64,000 bases of DNA, from assembly GCA_002069885.1 (NCBI GenBank), contig MWCD01000005.1:1-64000 (forward strand). The letters are read 5' to 3'. Below the pieces are notes generated by a model. It was not told where the DNA came from. It searched no databases and saw nothing but the letters and a program-made list of their open reading frames with translations. Shown piece after piece: positions 35,941 to 44,806 of the stretch (position 1 is its first letter; each line of letters begins with the position of its first letter). Origin of the DNA: a bacterium ADurb.Bin236. Its GTDB lineage: Bacteria; UBP15; UBA6099. A program made the position numbers and the translations under genes.

Positions 35941-36651
35941 TCACAGGACTCCGCTCTTCTCTAGCAGAGATATGTCGTTCAGAATGTCAGACGTTTTTCC
36001 TTCAGCCGCGACGGCGCCGCCGCTCAAGAGAACGACTCTGTCGCAAAGCTGCGACAGCAAATCAAGGTCATGGGAGGCGATTATCTGGGTGCGACCCAAC
36101 GACCGCAAAAGACTGATGATTTTTTTTCTGGCTCTCGGGTCTAATCCGGCCGTCGGCTCGTCGAACACGAGAACTCTTGCGTCCATCGCGGTTACGGTCG
36201 CTATGGACACAAGTTTTTTCTGACCGAAGCTCAGATGAAACACGTTTTTCTTCAATATCGATTCATCTAGGCCGACTTCGGACACGCTGTGCCGCACTCT
36301 CTCTATCACTTCCTTATCAGAGAGGCCCAGTTGTCTGGCTCCGAACGCGATATCGTCGAAGACGGTCGGGCAGAAAAGCTGATCGTCGGGATTCTGAAAA
36401 ATCAGGCCGACCCGCTGGCGAACCTGCCTGATGGATTTTTTCGTCACCGGGGTTCCGAAGACTCGAACGTCTCCGCCGATGATAATTCCGTTCAGGTGAA
36501 GAATCAACGTGGATTTGCCCGCTCCGTTGTGGCCGAGAAGTCCGACGGTCTCGTTTTCGGCGACTTTGAGGGAAACTCCATGCAAAGCCTGTGTGCCGTC
36601 GGGGTATTTGTAATCAAGGTTCGATATTTCAATTGCGGAATAATGGCTCAT
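35941..36651 (-). CDS. cbiO: ECF metal transporter ATPase CbiO
   Basis: 236 residues. ABC ATPase: Walker A GHNGAGKSTLILHL, Q-loop GLIFQNPDDQLF, signature LSFGQKKLVSIA (in place of LSGGQ), Walker B VLVFDEPTAGLD, and the switch His in IIASHDLDLL. The QNPDDQLF loop is typical of the cobalt/nickel ECF family. The start overlaps the CbiQ stop in ATGA. It powers the CbiM/CbiQ permease encoded upstream. Confidence 0.94.
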   Translation of the reverse strand: MSHYSAIEISNLDYKYPDGTQALHGVSLKVAENETVGLLGHNGAGKSTLILHLNGIIIGGDVRVFGTPVTKKSIRQVRQRVGLIFQNPDDQLFCPTVFDDIAFGARQLGLSDKEVIERVRHSVSEVGLDESILKKNVFHLSFGQKKLVSIATVTAMDARVLVFDEPTAGLDPRARKKIISLLRSLGRTQIIASHDLDLLSQLCDRVVLLSGGAVAAEGKTSDILNDISLLEKSGVL

Positions 36652-37433
36652 GTGAGAAACAACCTCGCTGACATAATCGCTGAGAAAAAGACAACCGCCA
36701 CAATGAAATCCGTCAGGCGCGGCGCGGGAAGCTCCGCCATAGGCAGGTTGCCGTCGTAGCCGCGCGAAAGCATAGCGGAGTAAACGCGCTCCGAGCGCTC
36801 AAGACTGCGCAACAAGAGAGAGCCTATCATATTTCCGACAACGCCGGACTGCCAAATCCAGCGTCCGCGCCAGCCCCGCGAGTCTCTCGCCCTCTTCATC
36901 CTCGACGCCTCGTCTACAAGAACGAACATGTATCTGTAAGAGAACGCCGCAAGGCTTACGAGGATAGCTGGAACCTTAAACCATCTCAATCCCGCAAGCA
37001 TCTCGTGAAAAGGGGTCGATAGGGAAAGAGCTGTCAATGCGCAAACTCCAAGGGCGCCTTTGAGCGCGGCGTTTGCAAAAGCTTCGATTCCTCTGTCTGT
37101 GACAAGAAGGGCGCCGCCGAATAATGGCCTCGCTGCCTCTCCAGCTTCGCGCGCGGCAAAAGGAGCAGACGCCGCGATAAACAGCACGAATGGCAAAACG
37201 ACGATAAGCCTTTTAAGAAAAACGGAGAAAGGCGCTCTCAGGGCAATCGAAATGAGAACAACCGCCGAAAAGTACGCGGCGAAAGCGCGCGGCGATGTCA
37301 CGGGTGTGGAAACTCCTATGATGACGGTGGAAAAGAAAATGAAAATTTTAGCTCTGGCGTCCAGAGAGCGGGGAACCGCATGACGCTCCGAATGAGTATG
37401 ACCTGAATGCTCGTCGCCCGGATGTCCGCTCAA
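36648..37433 (-). CDS. cbiQ: ECF transporter transmembrane protein CbiQ
   Basis: 261 residues. Several membrane helices and the coupling motif SRGWRGRWIW/ERSERVYSAMLSRGYDG (the paired A/S-R-G segments that contact the ATPases). The first 20 residues are rich in His and acidic residues (HPGDEHSGHTHSERH), as often found in nickel- or cobalt-handling permeases; they may bind the metal. It lies between the PDGLE gene and cbiO, with a four-base overlap with cbiO. Confidence 0.9.
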   Translation of the reverse strand: MSGHPGDEHSGHTHSERHAVPRSLDARAKIFIFFSTVIIGVSTPVTSPRAFAAYFSAVVLISIALRAPFSVFLKRLIVVLPFVLFIAASAPFAAREAGEAARPLFGGALLVTDRGIEAFANAALKGALGVCALTALSLSTPFHEMLAGLRWFKVPAILVSLAAFSYRYMFVLVDEASRMKRARDSRGWRGRWIWQSGVVGNMIGSLLLRSLERSERVYSAMLSRGYDGNLPMAELPAPRLTDFIVAVVFFSAIMSARLFLT

Positions 37434-37446
37434 AAAGATAACCCTG

Positions 37447-37758
37447 TCATGCGGCCGAGCCGCCGGACTTGCCGGATTTCATCAACTTCGCCAATCCGAA
37501 CCCCACTATGAAAACCGCGAGAGTTCCAATCAGTCCGGCAAGAGCGGTCGCCGCCGCGGGATTTCCGACTCCGGGCATCTCGTAGTCGGGGACGGGCGAT
37601 TTCGTCCATGCCGCATATCCCTCGGACAGATGCAAAAAACCGGTCTGTTCCGCCACCCATTCAAGCCCGTCGGGGAAAGACGAAGCGAAAGGCGAAGCGA
37701 ATATCGCTATAGCCAAAGCGACCAGAAGTCCTATTGTCACAAATCCGAATTTTTTCAT
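37447..37758 (-). CDS. PDGLE domain protein (CbiN-like component)
   Basis: 103 residues from the ATG at 37758 (37770 is an alternative). Two membrane helices flank an exported loop with the motif FPDGLEWVAEQTGF near residue 30. PDGLE proteins replace or accompany CbiN in nickel/cobalt ECF transporters and sit between cbiM and cbiQ, as here. They are thought to help the substrate-binding component load metal. Confidence 0.85.
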   Translation of the reverse strand: MKKFGFVTIGLLVALAIAIFASPFASSFPDGLEWVAEQTGFLHLSEGYAAWTKSPVPDYEMPGVGNPAAATALAGLIGTLAVFIVGFGLAKLMKSGKSGGSAA

Positions 37759-37826
37759 ATTATCGTCCATTCTGCTTTTTTGTAATGCGGTCGCAAAAAA
37801 GCGTCTCTTCCGCGACTTAAACAAAA

Positions 37827-38477
37827 TTACGCTTGTGCCTCCGCAATCCGCGTGTGCAGCATGTCGGGCCTGACTCCGGCCACGAGCGAGACGACTGACA
37901 CTGTGATCACAGCCTCGCCGAAGCCTATCAGCGCGTGGACGCCGGCCATCGCAGGCAAAACGACCTTAAGCGGAGCGGTTCCGGAAAGCGCGATTTCAAA
38001 AGCGCAGACTGACGAAACCAGAACAATCGATAGCCACGATGCGGCTCCCACGGCAAAGGCGTAGCCGGTTTTGCTTTTTCCCGACACGGCCAATATCCCG
38101 CGGAATATGCAATAACCTATGACGCCGCCGATAAAGCCCATGTTAAAAACATTCAAGCCCAGAGCGGTCAGGCCGCCATCCGCGAAGCCAAAGCATTGAA
38201 TTGAAAGCACTAGAAGCATAACGATAAAAGCGTTCAAAGGGCCGAGCAAAACAGAAGCAAGGACAGCGCCCATGAAATGCCCGCTCGTGCCTCCTAACAC
38301 CGGAAAGTTCATCATCTGCGCGGCGAACACGAACGCCGCTGTCACACCGAGAAGAGGAACCTGTTTCTCGCCGAGGTCTTTCCCGGCTTTCTTGAGCGAC
38401 ACCGCCGCCGCCAGCCCTGAAATTGCGAACGCGGCGACGCTCAGTTCGGTTGAAACGAATCCGTCAGGTATGTGCAT
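37827..38477 (-). CDS. cbiM: metal-binding ECF component CbiM
   Basis: 216 residues from the ATG at 38477, preceded by GGAGG at a good distance. The mature N-terminus must be MHIPDGFVS, since the His at position 2 coordinates Ni/Co in the CbiM family; the longer frame from 38495 would hide it. NFPVLGGTSGHFMGA and the seven-helix layout follow. With CbiQ, CbiO and the PDGLE protein it forms a Ni2+ or Co2+ importer. The adjacent NikR-type operator points to nickel. Confidence 0.93.
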   Translation of the reverse strand: MHIPDGFVSTELSVAAFAISGLAAAVSLKKAGKDLGEKQVPLLGVTAAFVFAAQMMNFPVLGGTSGHFMGAVLASVLLGPLNAFIVMLLVLSIQCFGFADGGLTALGLNVFNMGFIGGVIGYCIFRGILAVSGKSKTGYAFAVGAASWLSIVLVSSVCAFEIALSGTAPLKVVLPAMAGVHALIGFGEAVITVSVVSLVAGVRPDMLHTRIAEAQA

Positions 38478-38508
38478 GGCTCCTCCAACAATCAAAGATG
38501 ATGTTGTT

Positions 38509-38544
38509 ATTATAATGGTATTACGACTTTTACAATAGTGTTAC
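38509..38544 (-). promoter_or_regulatory. cbiM promoter with NikR-type operator
   Basis: Direct repeat on the plus strand: GTATTAC (38518-38524), 13 bases, GTGTTAC (38538-38544). It matches the GTGTTAC direct-repeat sites, from memory, of the Geobacter-type nickel regulator NikR. It overlaps a minus-strand promoter: a perfect TATAAT (38509-38514) and TTGTAA (38530-38535), about 32 bases before cbiM. So nickel-dependent repression of the transporter is predicted. No nikR gene is in the window. Confidence 0.65.
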
Positions 38545-38678
38545 AAATAAAAAGTCGCGACCGCTATGAATCCTCTCGCGGGGATTGTTTTCAATGTTTG
38601 CATTGCCGCCGCGTTGTCGGCTAAAATCATGTGAAATTATATGGTTTTGCCGCGGCATGGATTCGGAGGAGCCGACTT

Positions 38679-40628
38679 TTGAGCATAGACCCGTCTGTGA
38701 TTGTGATACTCGCCCTTCTGGCAGTGTTATTCATACCTTTCGCGCCTTTCCGTCCAGTCAAGAAAATCATCCTGTTTCTGTTCAACCGATATATTCCGCT
38801 TCCAATCAAATTCGAGGATATTGGCGGCATCCCGATAATAGGGATGAAGATGAAGAACGTGCAGATAAAGCTTGGCGGCGGAGGCTCGCTTGAAGCGGAC
38901 GAGATGCACATAAAAGTGCAGTTCTGGCGGATGCTAATGCTGAGGCGGCCATCCCTGAACCCGATAGCGCTGCACAGGCCGCGCATTAAAATCAAGCAGA
39001 TGCCGCAACAGGGCGAAGTATGGTTCCTTTTTCCTTTGACCGCGATGAAATGGGTCGTAAGCAACTTTTTCATGCACCTTTGGGGATTGAACATCGTCAG
39101 GATATACAGAGGGTCGGTAACAATCGAGGGAGCTAACGGAAAGAAAACTTATATCGAGGACCTAAACGGAGAGTTCACTTCGCACGGAAATAAGATGAAA
39201 GTGCGGCGAATGTCATGCATGGTGGGGGCCGGAAGCTTGGACATTCACTATCCGCGCAAAGGCCCCATGAGCGAGGGCCGTGTTATCGTGCGGAACCTGC
39301 GGCTCGAAGACCTCTCCGCTCTTAAAGTTCCCAAGCACCTCCACGGCCCGATAAGCGTCGAAGCCGCGATGTTCGGCTCGATAAACGACATCGAACTGGT
39401 CGGCAACATCAGTTCTCCCGGCCTTTTCATGCGGGACGCAATGATACATGATTTCCATTCTCCGCTGCGCTTTAAAGGGACTAGCCTGATGTTGGAAAAA
39501 ATGCAGGGACGCATCGGCGAGTACGCTTTGGAAGGAAGCCTCGTGACGGATGTCGTCACCGATATTTCAGAGATGATTCTGCGCGGCGGCGGTCGCGGCA
39601 AAGCCAGCCAGTCCATACTGAAGATGCTGGCGATGAAACCCTTCATTAAATCAGGCTGGCTCGACGCGGACATACTCCTCGAAGGCGACCTTAATAAGTT
39701 CTACGAGTTCAGCGGAGATATAAAACTTCACATCAAAGACGCCGTAATCGATTTCGCGGAAATAGGCGAAGGCTCGATGAAAGATTTTCCGCTTGCTCCC
39801 ATACCGGAAGCGAAGCTGGCGCTGGAGTTAAAAAAAGGAATCCTCACATTCAAGGAGTGCGAAGCTATATCGGGACAGTTAAGGCTCGCCGCCGACGGGC
39901 ATATAGAAATGAGGCACGACCCTGTGGAAGACAAGGTCGGCCGATCGTTGTTTAATTTCCGTTTCAATGTCGATTCTCCTAATCTGGCAGACCTGATCCG
40001 GCAGTTGAACTACTCCGCGCTTGAGGTGTCCGGCGCGGCAAACGGCGAGTTCGTTCTGGATTGCGACTATGGAAACAACTATGTGATGGAAAGCGAGGAT
40101 AAAATCAAGATGACGGAAGCCGGAGATTATGTTTTCGAAGTCGACACTCCGGCTTTTCACAAACTTGAAGGCAGAGGACATGTCTCGGCAAAGAACGTCT
40201 CGATAAGCGGCATACCGGCCGCGCTGACGAACAACAATCCAATAATGAGACGACTCAATATCGCACGAGACTTCTCGTTTGATGTTTTCGAGGGAGACAT
40301 CGTTCTTGAGAAAGACCGAATAAAGGCGGAAAACGTTAGATGCGCGGGCGAATGGCTCGAAGTCTCCCTGTCCGGAAGTTCGGCTTTTTTCGGAGAGAAG
40401 CCAATGAGCGCCGACATCGATCTGTTTGTTGTGGGCGATAATTTGAGAAGCAAAACCCTTATAGGCCGGATACCGGGCGTCGGAACAATCGTTGATATGC
40501 TGAAAGCCGGAATCAAAGTGACAAAGAAAGGGGACGGCAAACCGGAGTTCAAGATGAAATCGCCGCTTCGCGCGCCCTCCCCCGCATCCTGCCTGCTCCC
40601 TCCGGGAACTTCAACACCATCAGATTAA
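38679..40628 (+). CDS. AsmA-like inner-membrane protein
   Basis: 649 residues from a TTG at 38679 with GGAGGA 8 bases upstream; an in-frame GTG at 38631 has none. One N-terminal membrane helix (SVIVILALLAVLFIPF, about 6-21) anchors a long periplasmic beta-rich domain with repeated short strands (SLEADEMHIKV, VTIEGANGKKTYIEDLNG, EGDIVLEKDRIKAENVRCAG). This is the repeating beta-groove layout of AsmA/YhdP/TamB-like proteins that move phospholipid between membranes or affect outer-membrane homeostasis. It supports a double-membrane cell. The last 30 residues are low-complexity. Confidence 0.75.
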   Translation: MSIDPSVIVILALLAVLFIPFAPFRPVKKIILFLFNRYIPLPIKFEDIGGIPIIGMKMKNVQIKLGGGGSLEADEMHIKVQFWRMLMLRRPSLNPIALHRPRIKIKQMPQQGEVWFLFPLTAMKWVVSNFFMHLWGLNIVRIYRGSVTIEGANGKKTYIEDLNGEFTSHGNKMKVRRMSCMVGAGSLDIHYPRKGPMSEGRVIVRNLRLEDLSALKVPKHLHGPISVEAAMFGSINDIELVGNISSPGLFMRDAMIHDFHSPLRFKGTSLMLEKMQGRIGEYALEGSLVTDVVTDISEMILRGGGRGKASQSILKMLAMKPFIKSGWLDADILLEGDLNKFYEFSGDIKLHIKDAVIDFAEIGEGSMKDFPLAPIPEAKLALELKKGILTFKECEAISGQLRLAADGHIEMRHDPVEDKVGRSLFNFRFNVDSPNLADLIRQLNYSALEVSGAANGEFVLDCDYGNNYVMESEDKIKMTEAGDYVFEVDTPAFHKLEGRGHVSAKNVSISGIPAALTNNNPIMRRLNIARDFSFDVFEGDIVLEKDRIKAENVRCAGEWLEVSLSGSSAFFGEKPMSADIDLFVVGDNLRSKTLIGRIPGVGTIVDMLKAGIKVTKKGDGKPEFKMKSPLRAPSPASCLLPPGTSTPSD

Positions 40629-40724
40629 CCGCGTTTGCGAACGATTCTCACATATCCTTAACATTCTTTTGCCGAAGCCTATGACGGATTCAGGTCACAG
40701 CCTGTTTATCGTCATTGTTTGGGC

Positions 40725-40751
40725 AAAAAAAAATGCCCCCTTGTGGGGGGC
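40725..40751 (-). terminator. terminator downstream of ftsK
   Basis: Stem GCCCCC (40735-40740) with GGGGGC (40746-40751) and a five-base loop; on the minus strand a T run follows (40725-40733). About 200 bases past the ftsK stop, so it probably ends the long division cluster. Confidence 0.75.
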
Positions 40752-40822
40752 GAATTAGGGGGAATGATGAGTGATCCCGAAGTGCGCGATCAACGCAATG
40801 CGGGACGATAGCCTTTGTCAGT

Positions 40823-40882
40823 CCGAGTCCTTATTTTCCTGTCCCGCCGGATACTGCGGTAAATCGGAGAATAAGGATTCGG
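40823..40882 (+). ncRNA. 60-nt hairpin, candidate structured RNA
   Basis: Outer arms 40823-40839 and 40866-40882 pair over 17 bases. On plus-strand RNA all 17 pair, two as G-U; on the minus strand the same positions would be A-C mismatches. An inner CCGC/GCGG stem (40844-40847, 40856-40859) closes an 8-base loop. A U-rich tail follows (UUUCAACUUCUUUGUUUUG). It could be an sRNA, a terminator of the AsmA-like transcript or a 3' UTR element. Expression is unproven. Confidence 0.4.
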
Positions 40883-40952
40883 TTTCAACTTCTTTGTTTT
40901 GTTTTCAATTTCTCCTGTTGCCGCCGATATTTTCGGCTGATTATTTTTCTAT

Positions 40953-43340
40953 TTATACCGTCTCAAGCTCTTCCGGAGAGAGCAAGACTTCCCGGGGCCT
41001 GCTGCCGTCGTAAGGGCCGACTACGTGGCGCTCTTCCATGACGTCCACTAGGCGCGCGGCGCGGTTGTAGCCGATTCGCAATCTGCGCTGTATCATGGAT
41101 ATCGAGCACTGGCCCGTGGTGACGACAATCTCGACGGCTTGGCGATAGAGGTTTTCGTCTTCAGAGTTGTGGCTGTCTCCGCCGCCGCCGCCCGCGATGT
41201 CGGCTCCGCTTCCAACGCTGAATTTAATGGTGTCGTAAATGGGAGGAGTCTGAGTTTTCCAGAGCGAGACCAACCTCTTTATTTCGTCGTCGGACACGAA
41301 CGCGCCCTGAAGACGCATCATCCTGTTGCTGTCGATCGGTTGGTAGAGCATGTCGCCGCATCCGAGAAGTGATTCCGCGCCTTTGCGGTCGAGCACTGTG
41401 CGGGAGTCTATCTGCGAAGCGACAGCGAACGATATTCTTGACGGTATGTTGTTTTTGATAGTGCCTGTGATTACTTTCGTGTCCGGCCTTTGGGTGGCGA
41501 GTATGACGTGTATGCCGGTTGCGCGGGCGAGTTGGGTGATGCGACAGATATAGTTCTCAACGTTCATGTTGGGAGAAGACACCATCATGAGGTCGGCTAA
41601 TTCGTCGATAATCACCACCATGCGGAACATTCTTTCAGCGGGGTCTTCGACGTATTTGTTGTAGCCGGCGATGTCGCGCACTCCTGCCTCTGCGAAGACT
41701 TTGTAGCGGCGGTCCATTTCCTCGCACACCCAGCGCAAGGCGGCTGCGGCGAGCGCGGCTTCTTTTATGACCGGGGTGAGCAGGTGCGGGATTCCCTCGT
41801 AGGGAGTCAGTTCCACGCGCTTCATGTCTATCATTATCAAGCGTAGGTCTGTGGGAAATTCGCGCGCTATCATGCTGCAGATTATTCCGTTGATGCACAC
41901 GCTTTTTCCTGAGTTGGTGGAACCTGCGACGAGAAGGTGCGGCATTTTCATAAGGTTTGTGAATATCGGTTTGCCGGCAATGTCTTCCCCTAACACGAAC
42001 GAGAGCGGTTTTTTGAAAGCCCTGAATTCCGTGTCGAGGAATATCTTTCTAAAAGGAACCATAGCGCGCTCTTTGTTGGGCACTTCGATTCCGACGGCGG
42101 ATTTGCCGGGAATGGGAGCTTCGATTCTTATCGTTTTAGAGTCTGTGGCGAGCGAGAGCGCGATGTCCGTTTCGAGCGTCACGATACGGGACACTTTCGT
42201 GCCCGGCTCAAGCTCGATCTCGAATCTGGTAAAGGCGGCTCCTTTCACGACGTTGACGATGCGCGCCGGAACCTGAAAATTCTTCAGCGTGGCTTCAAGC
42301 TTGTCGCGCATTGTGTTGTCCATCGCCGCTTCTGAGACTATCGGTTTAGCGTCCAGCCACTCCTCCGGGTCAGGCAAGCGCCATATCACGGTCTCCTCTT
42401 TGCCTTCGGCGTCCACCATGACGGCGGTGGTCTGCTTGGCTGCTGGGGGAGGAGTTTGCTTGATTTCCTCGACGGCGCGCACAGATTCTCTTTTTGCGGG
42501 TTCTGAAGATTTTTCTTCCTGCGCGCGTTCTCTCTTTTTTCTGTCTTTGATCGTAGGCCGCTGTTCGTCAAGTTCGTTGGAACTATCGTCGTCCTCCATA
42601 AAAGATTGTGGAGCGCCCGCGCGCGCTGCTTCTTCCTCCATGAGCTTTTTGGCCATAGCCTCGGCCTGTTTATCTTTGCGCAACCTTTCCTCTTCGGCGG
42701 CGGCGCGGCGTTTTTCCGCCGCTGCCGCTATGCGCGCGTCTATGAATCCCGCCGCCGCTTTTGCGACGGACGCTATCGCTCTACAGATAACCGCCGCTTT
42801 GGGCTGCAGCGCGCGCCCAACTTTCAGGTAGGATATGTTTAGCGCAAATTTGCCGTATAACAAAGACACCGCAAATACGATTAGGAACGCTCCCGACACC
42901 GAAAGGGCGGAAGAGAGCGCGGAAATCAGAGGTCCTGAAACGACGCCGCCGCCGGCCGAGTATTCTCCGGGCAGTTCGGACATCCATCCTGCGCCGGCCG
43001 CTTTCGCCCAGTTGAGCCACAGGCCGACTATCAATCCACCGACAAAGATTTTTACAGCCACGCGCGGTATCGCGGGATGCTTCCATATCAGCCATACCCC
43101 GAACGAGCCGAGAAGGACCGGAACCATAACGGCGGTGTAACCGAGCGCGGCGAAGAGAACGGATTTCACCGCGTAAAGAGTATCGACGTCGAAACCCACG
43201 AAAAAAGACACGGCCGACAGCAACGCCACTGTTACGACTAGTATGCCGAGGACTTCGTTGATAACGCGCTCTTCTTTCTGCGCGGTATCGCCGCCGCGTT
43301 TTCTTTTAGTTCTTTTTTCTTTTTCTTTCACAGGTTTCAC
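40953..43340 (-). CDS. ftsK: DNA translocase FtsK/SpoIIIE
   Basis: 795 residues. Four N-terminal membrane helices (about 28-185), a charged linker with a coiled region rich in Ala, Lys and Glu (about 205-320), then the motor: Walker A as AGSTNSGKSVCIN (NSGKS where GSGKS is usual), Walker B RMVVIIDELADLM, ATGIHVILATQRP, and a C-terminal winged-helix gamma domain (QCSISMIQRRLRIGYNRAARLVD) that reads KOPS-like polarity signals. It pumps chromosome DNA at the septum. It is the last gene of the division cluster, followed by a terminator. Confidence 0.95.
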   Translation of the reverse strand: MKPVKEKEKRTKRKRGGDTAQKEERVINEVLGILVVTVALLSAVSFFVGFDVDTLYAVKSVLFAALGYTAVMVPVLLGSFGVWLIWKHPAIPRVAVKIFVGGLIVGLWLNWAKAAGAGWMSELPGEYSAGGGVVSGPLISALSSALSVSGAFLIVFAVSLLYGKFALNISYLKVGRALQPKAAVICRAIASVAKAAAGFIDARIAAAAEKRRAAAEEERLRKDKQAEAMAKKLMEEEAARAGAPQSFMEDDDSSNELDEQRPTIKDRKKRERAQEEKSSEPAKRESVRAVEEIKQTPPPAAKQTTAVMVDAEGKEETVIWRLPDPEEWLDAKPIVSEAAMDNTMRDKLEATLKNFQVPARIVNVVKGAAFTRFEIELEPGTKVSRIVTLETDIALSLATDSKTIRIEAPIPGKSAVGIEVPNKERAMVPFRKIFLDTEFRAFKKPLSFVLGEDIAGKPIFTNLMKMPHLLVAGSTNSGKSVCINGIICSMIAREFPTDLRLIMIDMKRVELTPYEGIPHLLTPVIKEAALAAAALRWVCEEMDRRYKVFAEAGVRDIAGYNKYVEDPAERMFRMVVIIDELADLMMVSSPNMNVENYICRITQLARATGIHVILATQRPDTKVITGTIKNNIPSRISFAVASQIDSRTVLDRKGAESLLGCGDMLYQPIDSNRMMRLQGAFVSDDEIKRLVSLWKTQTPPIYDTIKFSVGSGADIAGGGGGDSHNSEDENLYRQAVEIVVTTGQCSISMIQRRLRIGYNRAARLVDVMEERHVVGPYDGSRPREVLLSPEELETV

Positions 43341-43400
43341 CGCCTTGTCTTACAATCGCGCGCCAGCCGAAAACTCGCTTCTTCTCGGCGGGCAGAAAAA

Positions 43401-44216
43401 TCAAGCGCCCAGTTCGACCGCGCGCTCTTTCGCTTTCTCGACAGCGTCGATGACGACGCCTCTAAAGCCGGCGCGTTCGAGAGCGGCGGTTGCCGCTACA
43501 GTAGTGCCGCCGGGAGAGGAAACGCTCGCGCGCAGTTGAAGGGTATTCGCGCCGGGTCGCTCTGCCATTGCCGCCGCGCCGGACACTGTCAGGACGGCCA
43601 GTTTCTCTGATACCGCTCTGTCGAGACCCATCTTCACTCCCGCGTCAGCGAGCGCCTCGATGAACATAAACACATAAGCCGGCCCCGATCCACTGAGGGC
43701 GGTCACCGCGTCCAGTTTCGTTTCGGCAACCTTGACGGCTCCGCCGAGAGCCTCGAACACCCCGAACACGAAATCGTTCACATCGGAGGGAGCCGAGGGA
43801 TCGAGAGCGACGCCTGAAACGCCCCGCCGTATGAGGCAGGCGACGTTGGGCATTGCGCGCGCGACGCTGACATCCGAGCCTAGAGCCTCGCTTATCTTCG
43901 CCGCGCGCACTCCGGCCATGACGCTGACCACAGCGGGCTTGCGCGTTTTCCAACCCGCTTTGATTTCGCCGGCCACCGCGCCGAACTGGTCGGGTTTGAC
44001 GCAGATGAAGACCGCGTCCGAGCGCTCTACAGCCTCTCGCGCGGTCCCCGCCACTTTCACTTTCAGCCGTGTTGACAATTCCTCCATACGCGCCGCGTCG
44101 GCGTCGAACACCGAAATCGAGTCCGCGTCGAGCAGCCCAGAGCCAATTATTCCCTCGATGAGCGCGCCGCCCATCTTGCCGGCTCCCACGAAGCCGACAG
44201 CGCCTTTAAATGCCAT
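43401..44216 (-). CDS. proC: pyrroline-5-carboxylate reductase
   Basis: 271 residues. Last step of proline synthesis. NADPH loop VGFVGAGKMGGALIEGI at the N-terminus, VFICVKPDQ, SVMAGVRAAKISEAL, RAMPNVACLIRRG, LDAVTALSGSGPAYVFMFIEALADAG, and the C-terminal SPGGTTVAA. The location between sepF and ftsK follows the sepF-yggS-proC grouping of many Gram-positive-type clusters. Confidence 0.94.
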   Translation of the reverse strand: MAFKGAVGFVGAGKMGGALIEGIIGSGLLDADSISVFDADAARMEELSTRLKVKVAGTAREAVERSDAVFICVKPDQFGAVAGEIKAGWKTRKPAVVSVMAGVRAAKISEALGSDVSVARAMPNVACLIRRGVSGVALDPSAPSDVNDFVFGVFEALGGAVKVAETKLDAVTALSGSGPAYVFMFIEALADAGVKMGLDRAVSEKLAVLTVSGAAAMAERPGANTLQLRASVSSPGGTTVAATAALERAGFRGVVIDAVEKAKERAVELGA

Positions 44217-44253
44217 AATCGCACATCCTTTTAGCCAGCGGCCGAGTCCGGAA

Positions 44254-44697
44254 TCACAGGTCTCCGAAGTCGAGCTTGTTCTGGGCCGTGCCTTTGTTCT
44301 GTATGTCCTCCAGATGGGTCACTTCGACGCCGTACGGAGTGAACAGAAAAATGTCGTTTCCGATTTTCTTGTAATCGCCGTTGAGAGCGTACGTAGTGCC
44401 GCTCAGGAAGTACACTATCTCCCTCGCCATGTCTTTCTCGATCTGGCCGAGGTTCATGACTACGACGCGGCCTTCCTTGAGCAAGTCGGCTGATTCGCGG
44501 GCGTCTTCGATGGTCCTCGGTTTCTTAATGTTGATCATTGCCTGATTGAGTTCAGGAGTAATCGGTACGACCTTGCGTCCGGTCTGAACGCGCGCTTGCG
44601 TCATCGGGCCGCGTTCGACGGCTTCTTCCTCGTTTTCGAACGAAAGGAAGTTCTTCACCACTTTGTAAACCTTGTTGTTCTGCAATGAGTCCAGCAC
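44254..44697 (-). CDS. sepF: cell division protein SepF
   Basis: 147 residues. An N-terminal amphipathic helix (VYKVVKNFLSF) would bind the membrane, then an acidic linker, then the SepF core (KPRTIEDARESADLLKEGRVVVMNLG region, about 65-135, ending DIFLFTPYGVEV). It links FtsZ to the membrane; here FtsA is present too. The start is GTG at 44697 with GGAGGGG about 7 bases before. It follows yggS by 109 bases and precedes proC. Confidence 0.92.
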   Translation of the reverse strand: MLDSLQNNKVYKVVKNFLSFENEEEAVERGPMTQARVQTGRKVVPITPELNQAMINIKKPRTIEDARESADLLKEGRVVVMNLGQIEKDMAREIVYFLSGTTYALNGDYKKIGNDIFLFTPYGVEVTHLEDIQNKGTAQNKLDFGDL

Positions 44698-44806
44698 TAT
44701 TATCCCCTCCTTTGGGAGATTGCGGCGTTTGCGCCGCTCGTTTGTTTTTTCAAGTTTCGTTCAGTTTTGCGGCGCGCCGACCGCTTCAGAAAAGCCTCGT
44801 TTTGCG

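Larger units (their letters stand above)
40629..40952. other. convergent intergenic region with terminator and hairpin
   Basis: Between the AsmA-like gene (plus) and ftsK (minus). It holds the minus-strand terminator at 40725-40751 and a long hairpin at 40823-40882 listed separately. No open frame is convincing. Confidence 0.6.

Noticed and set aside
38478-38678. Cobalamin riboswitch upstream of cbiM
   Set aside because: The intergenic stretch is too short and lacks the conserved B12-box; a NikR-type operator explains regulation better.
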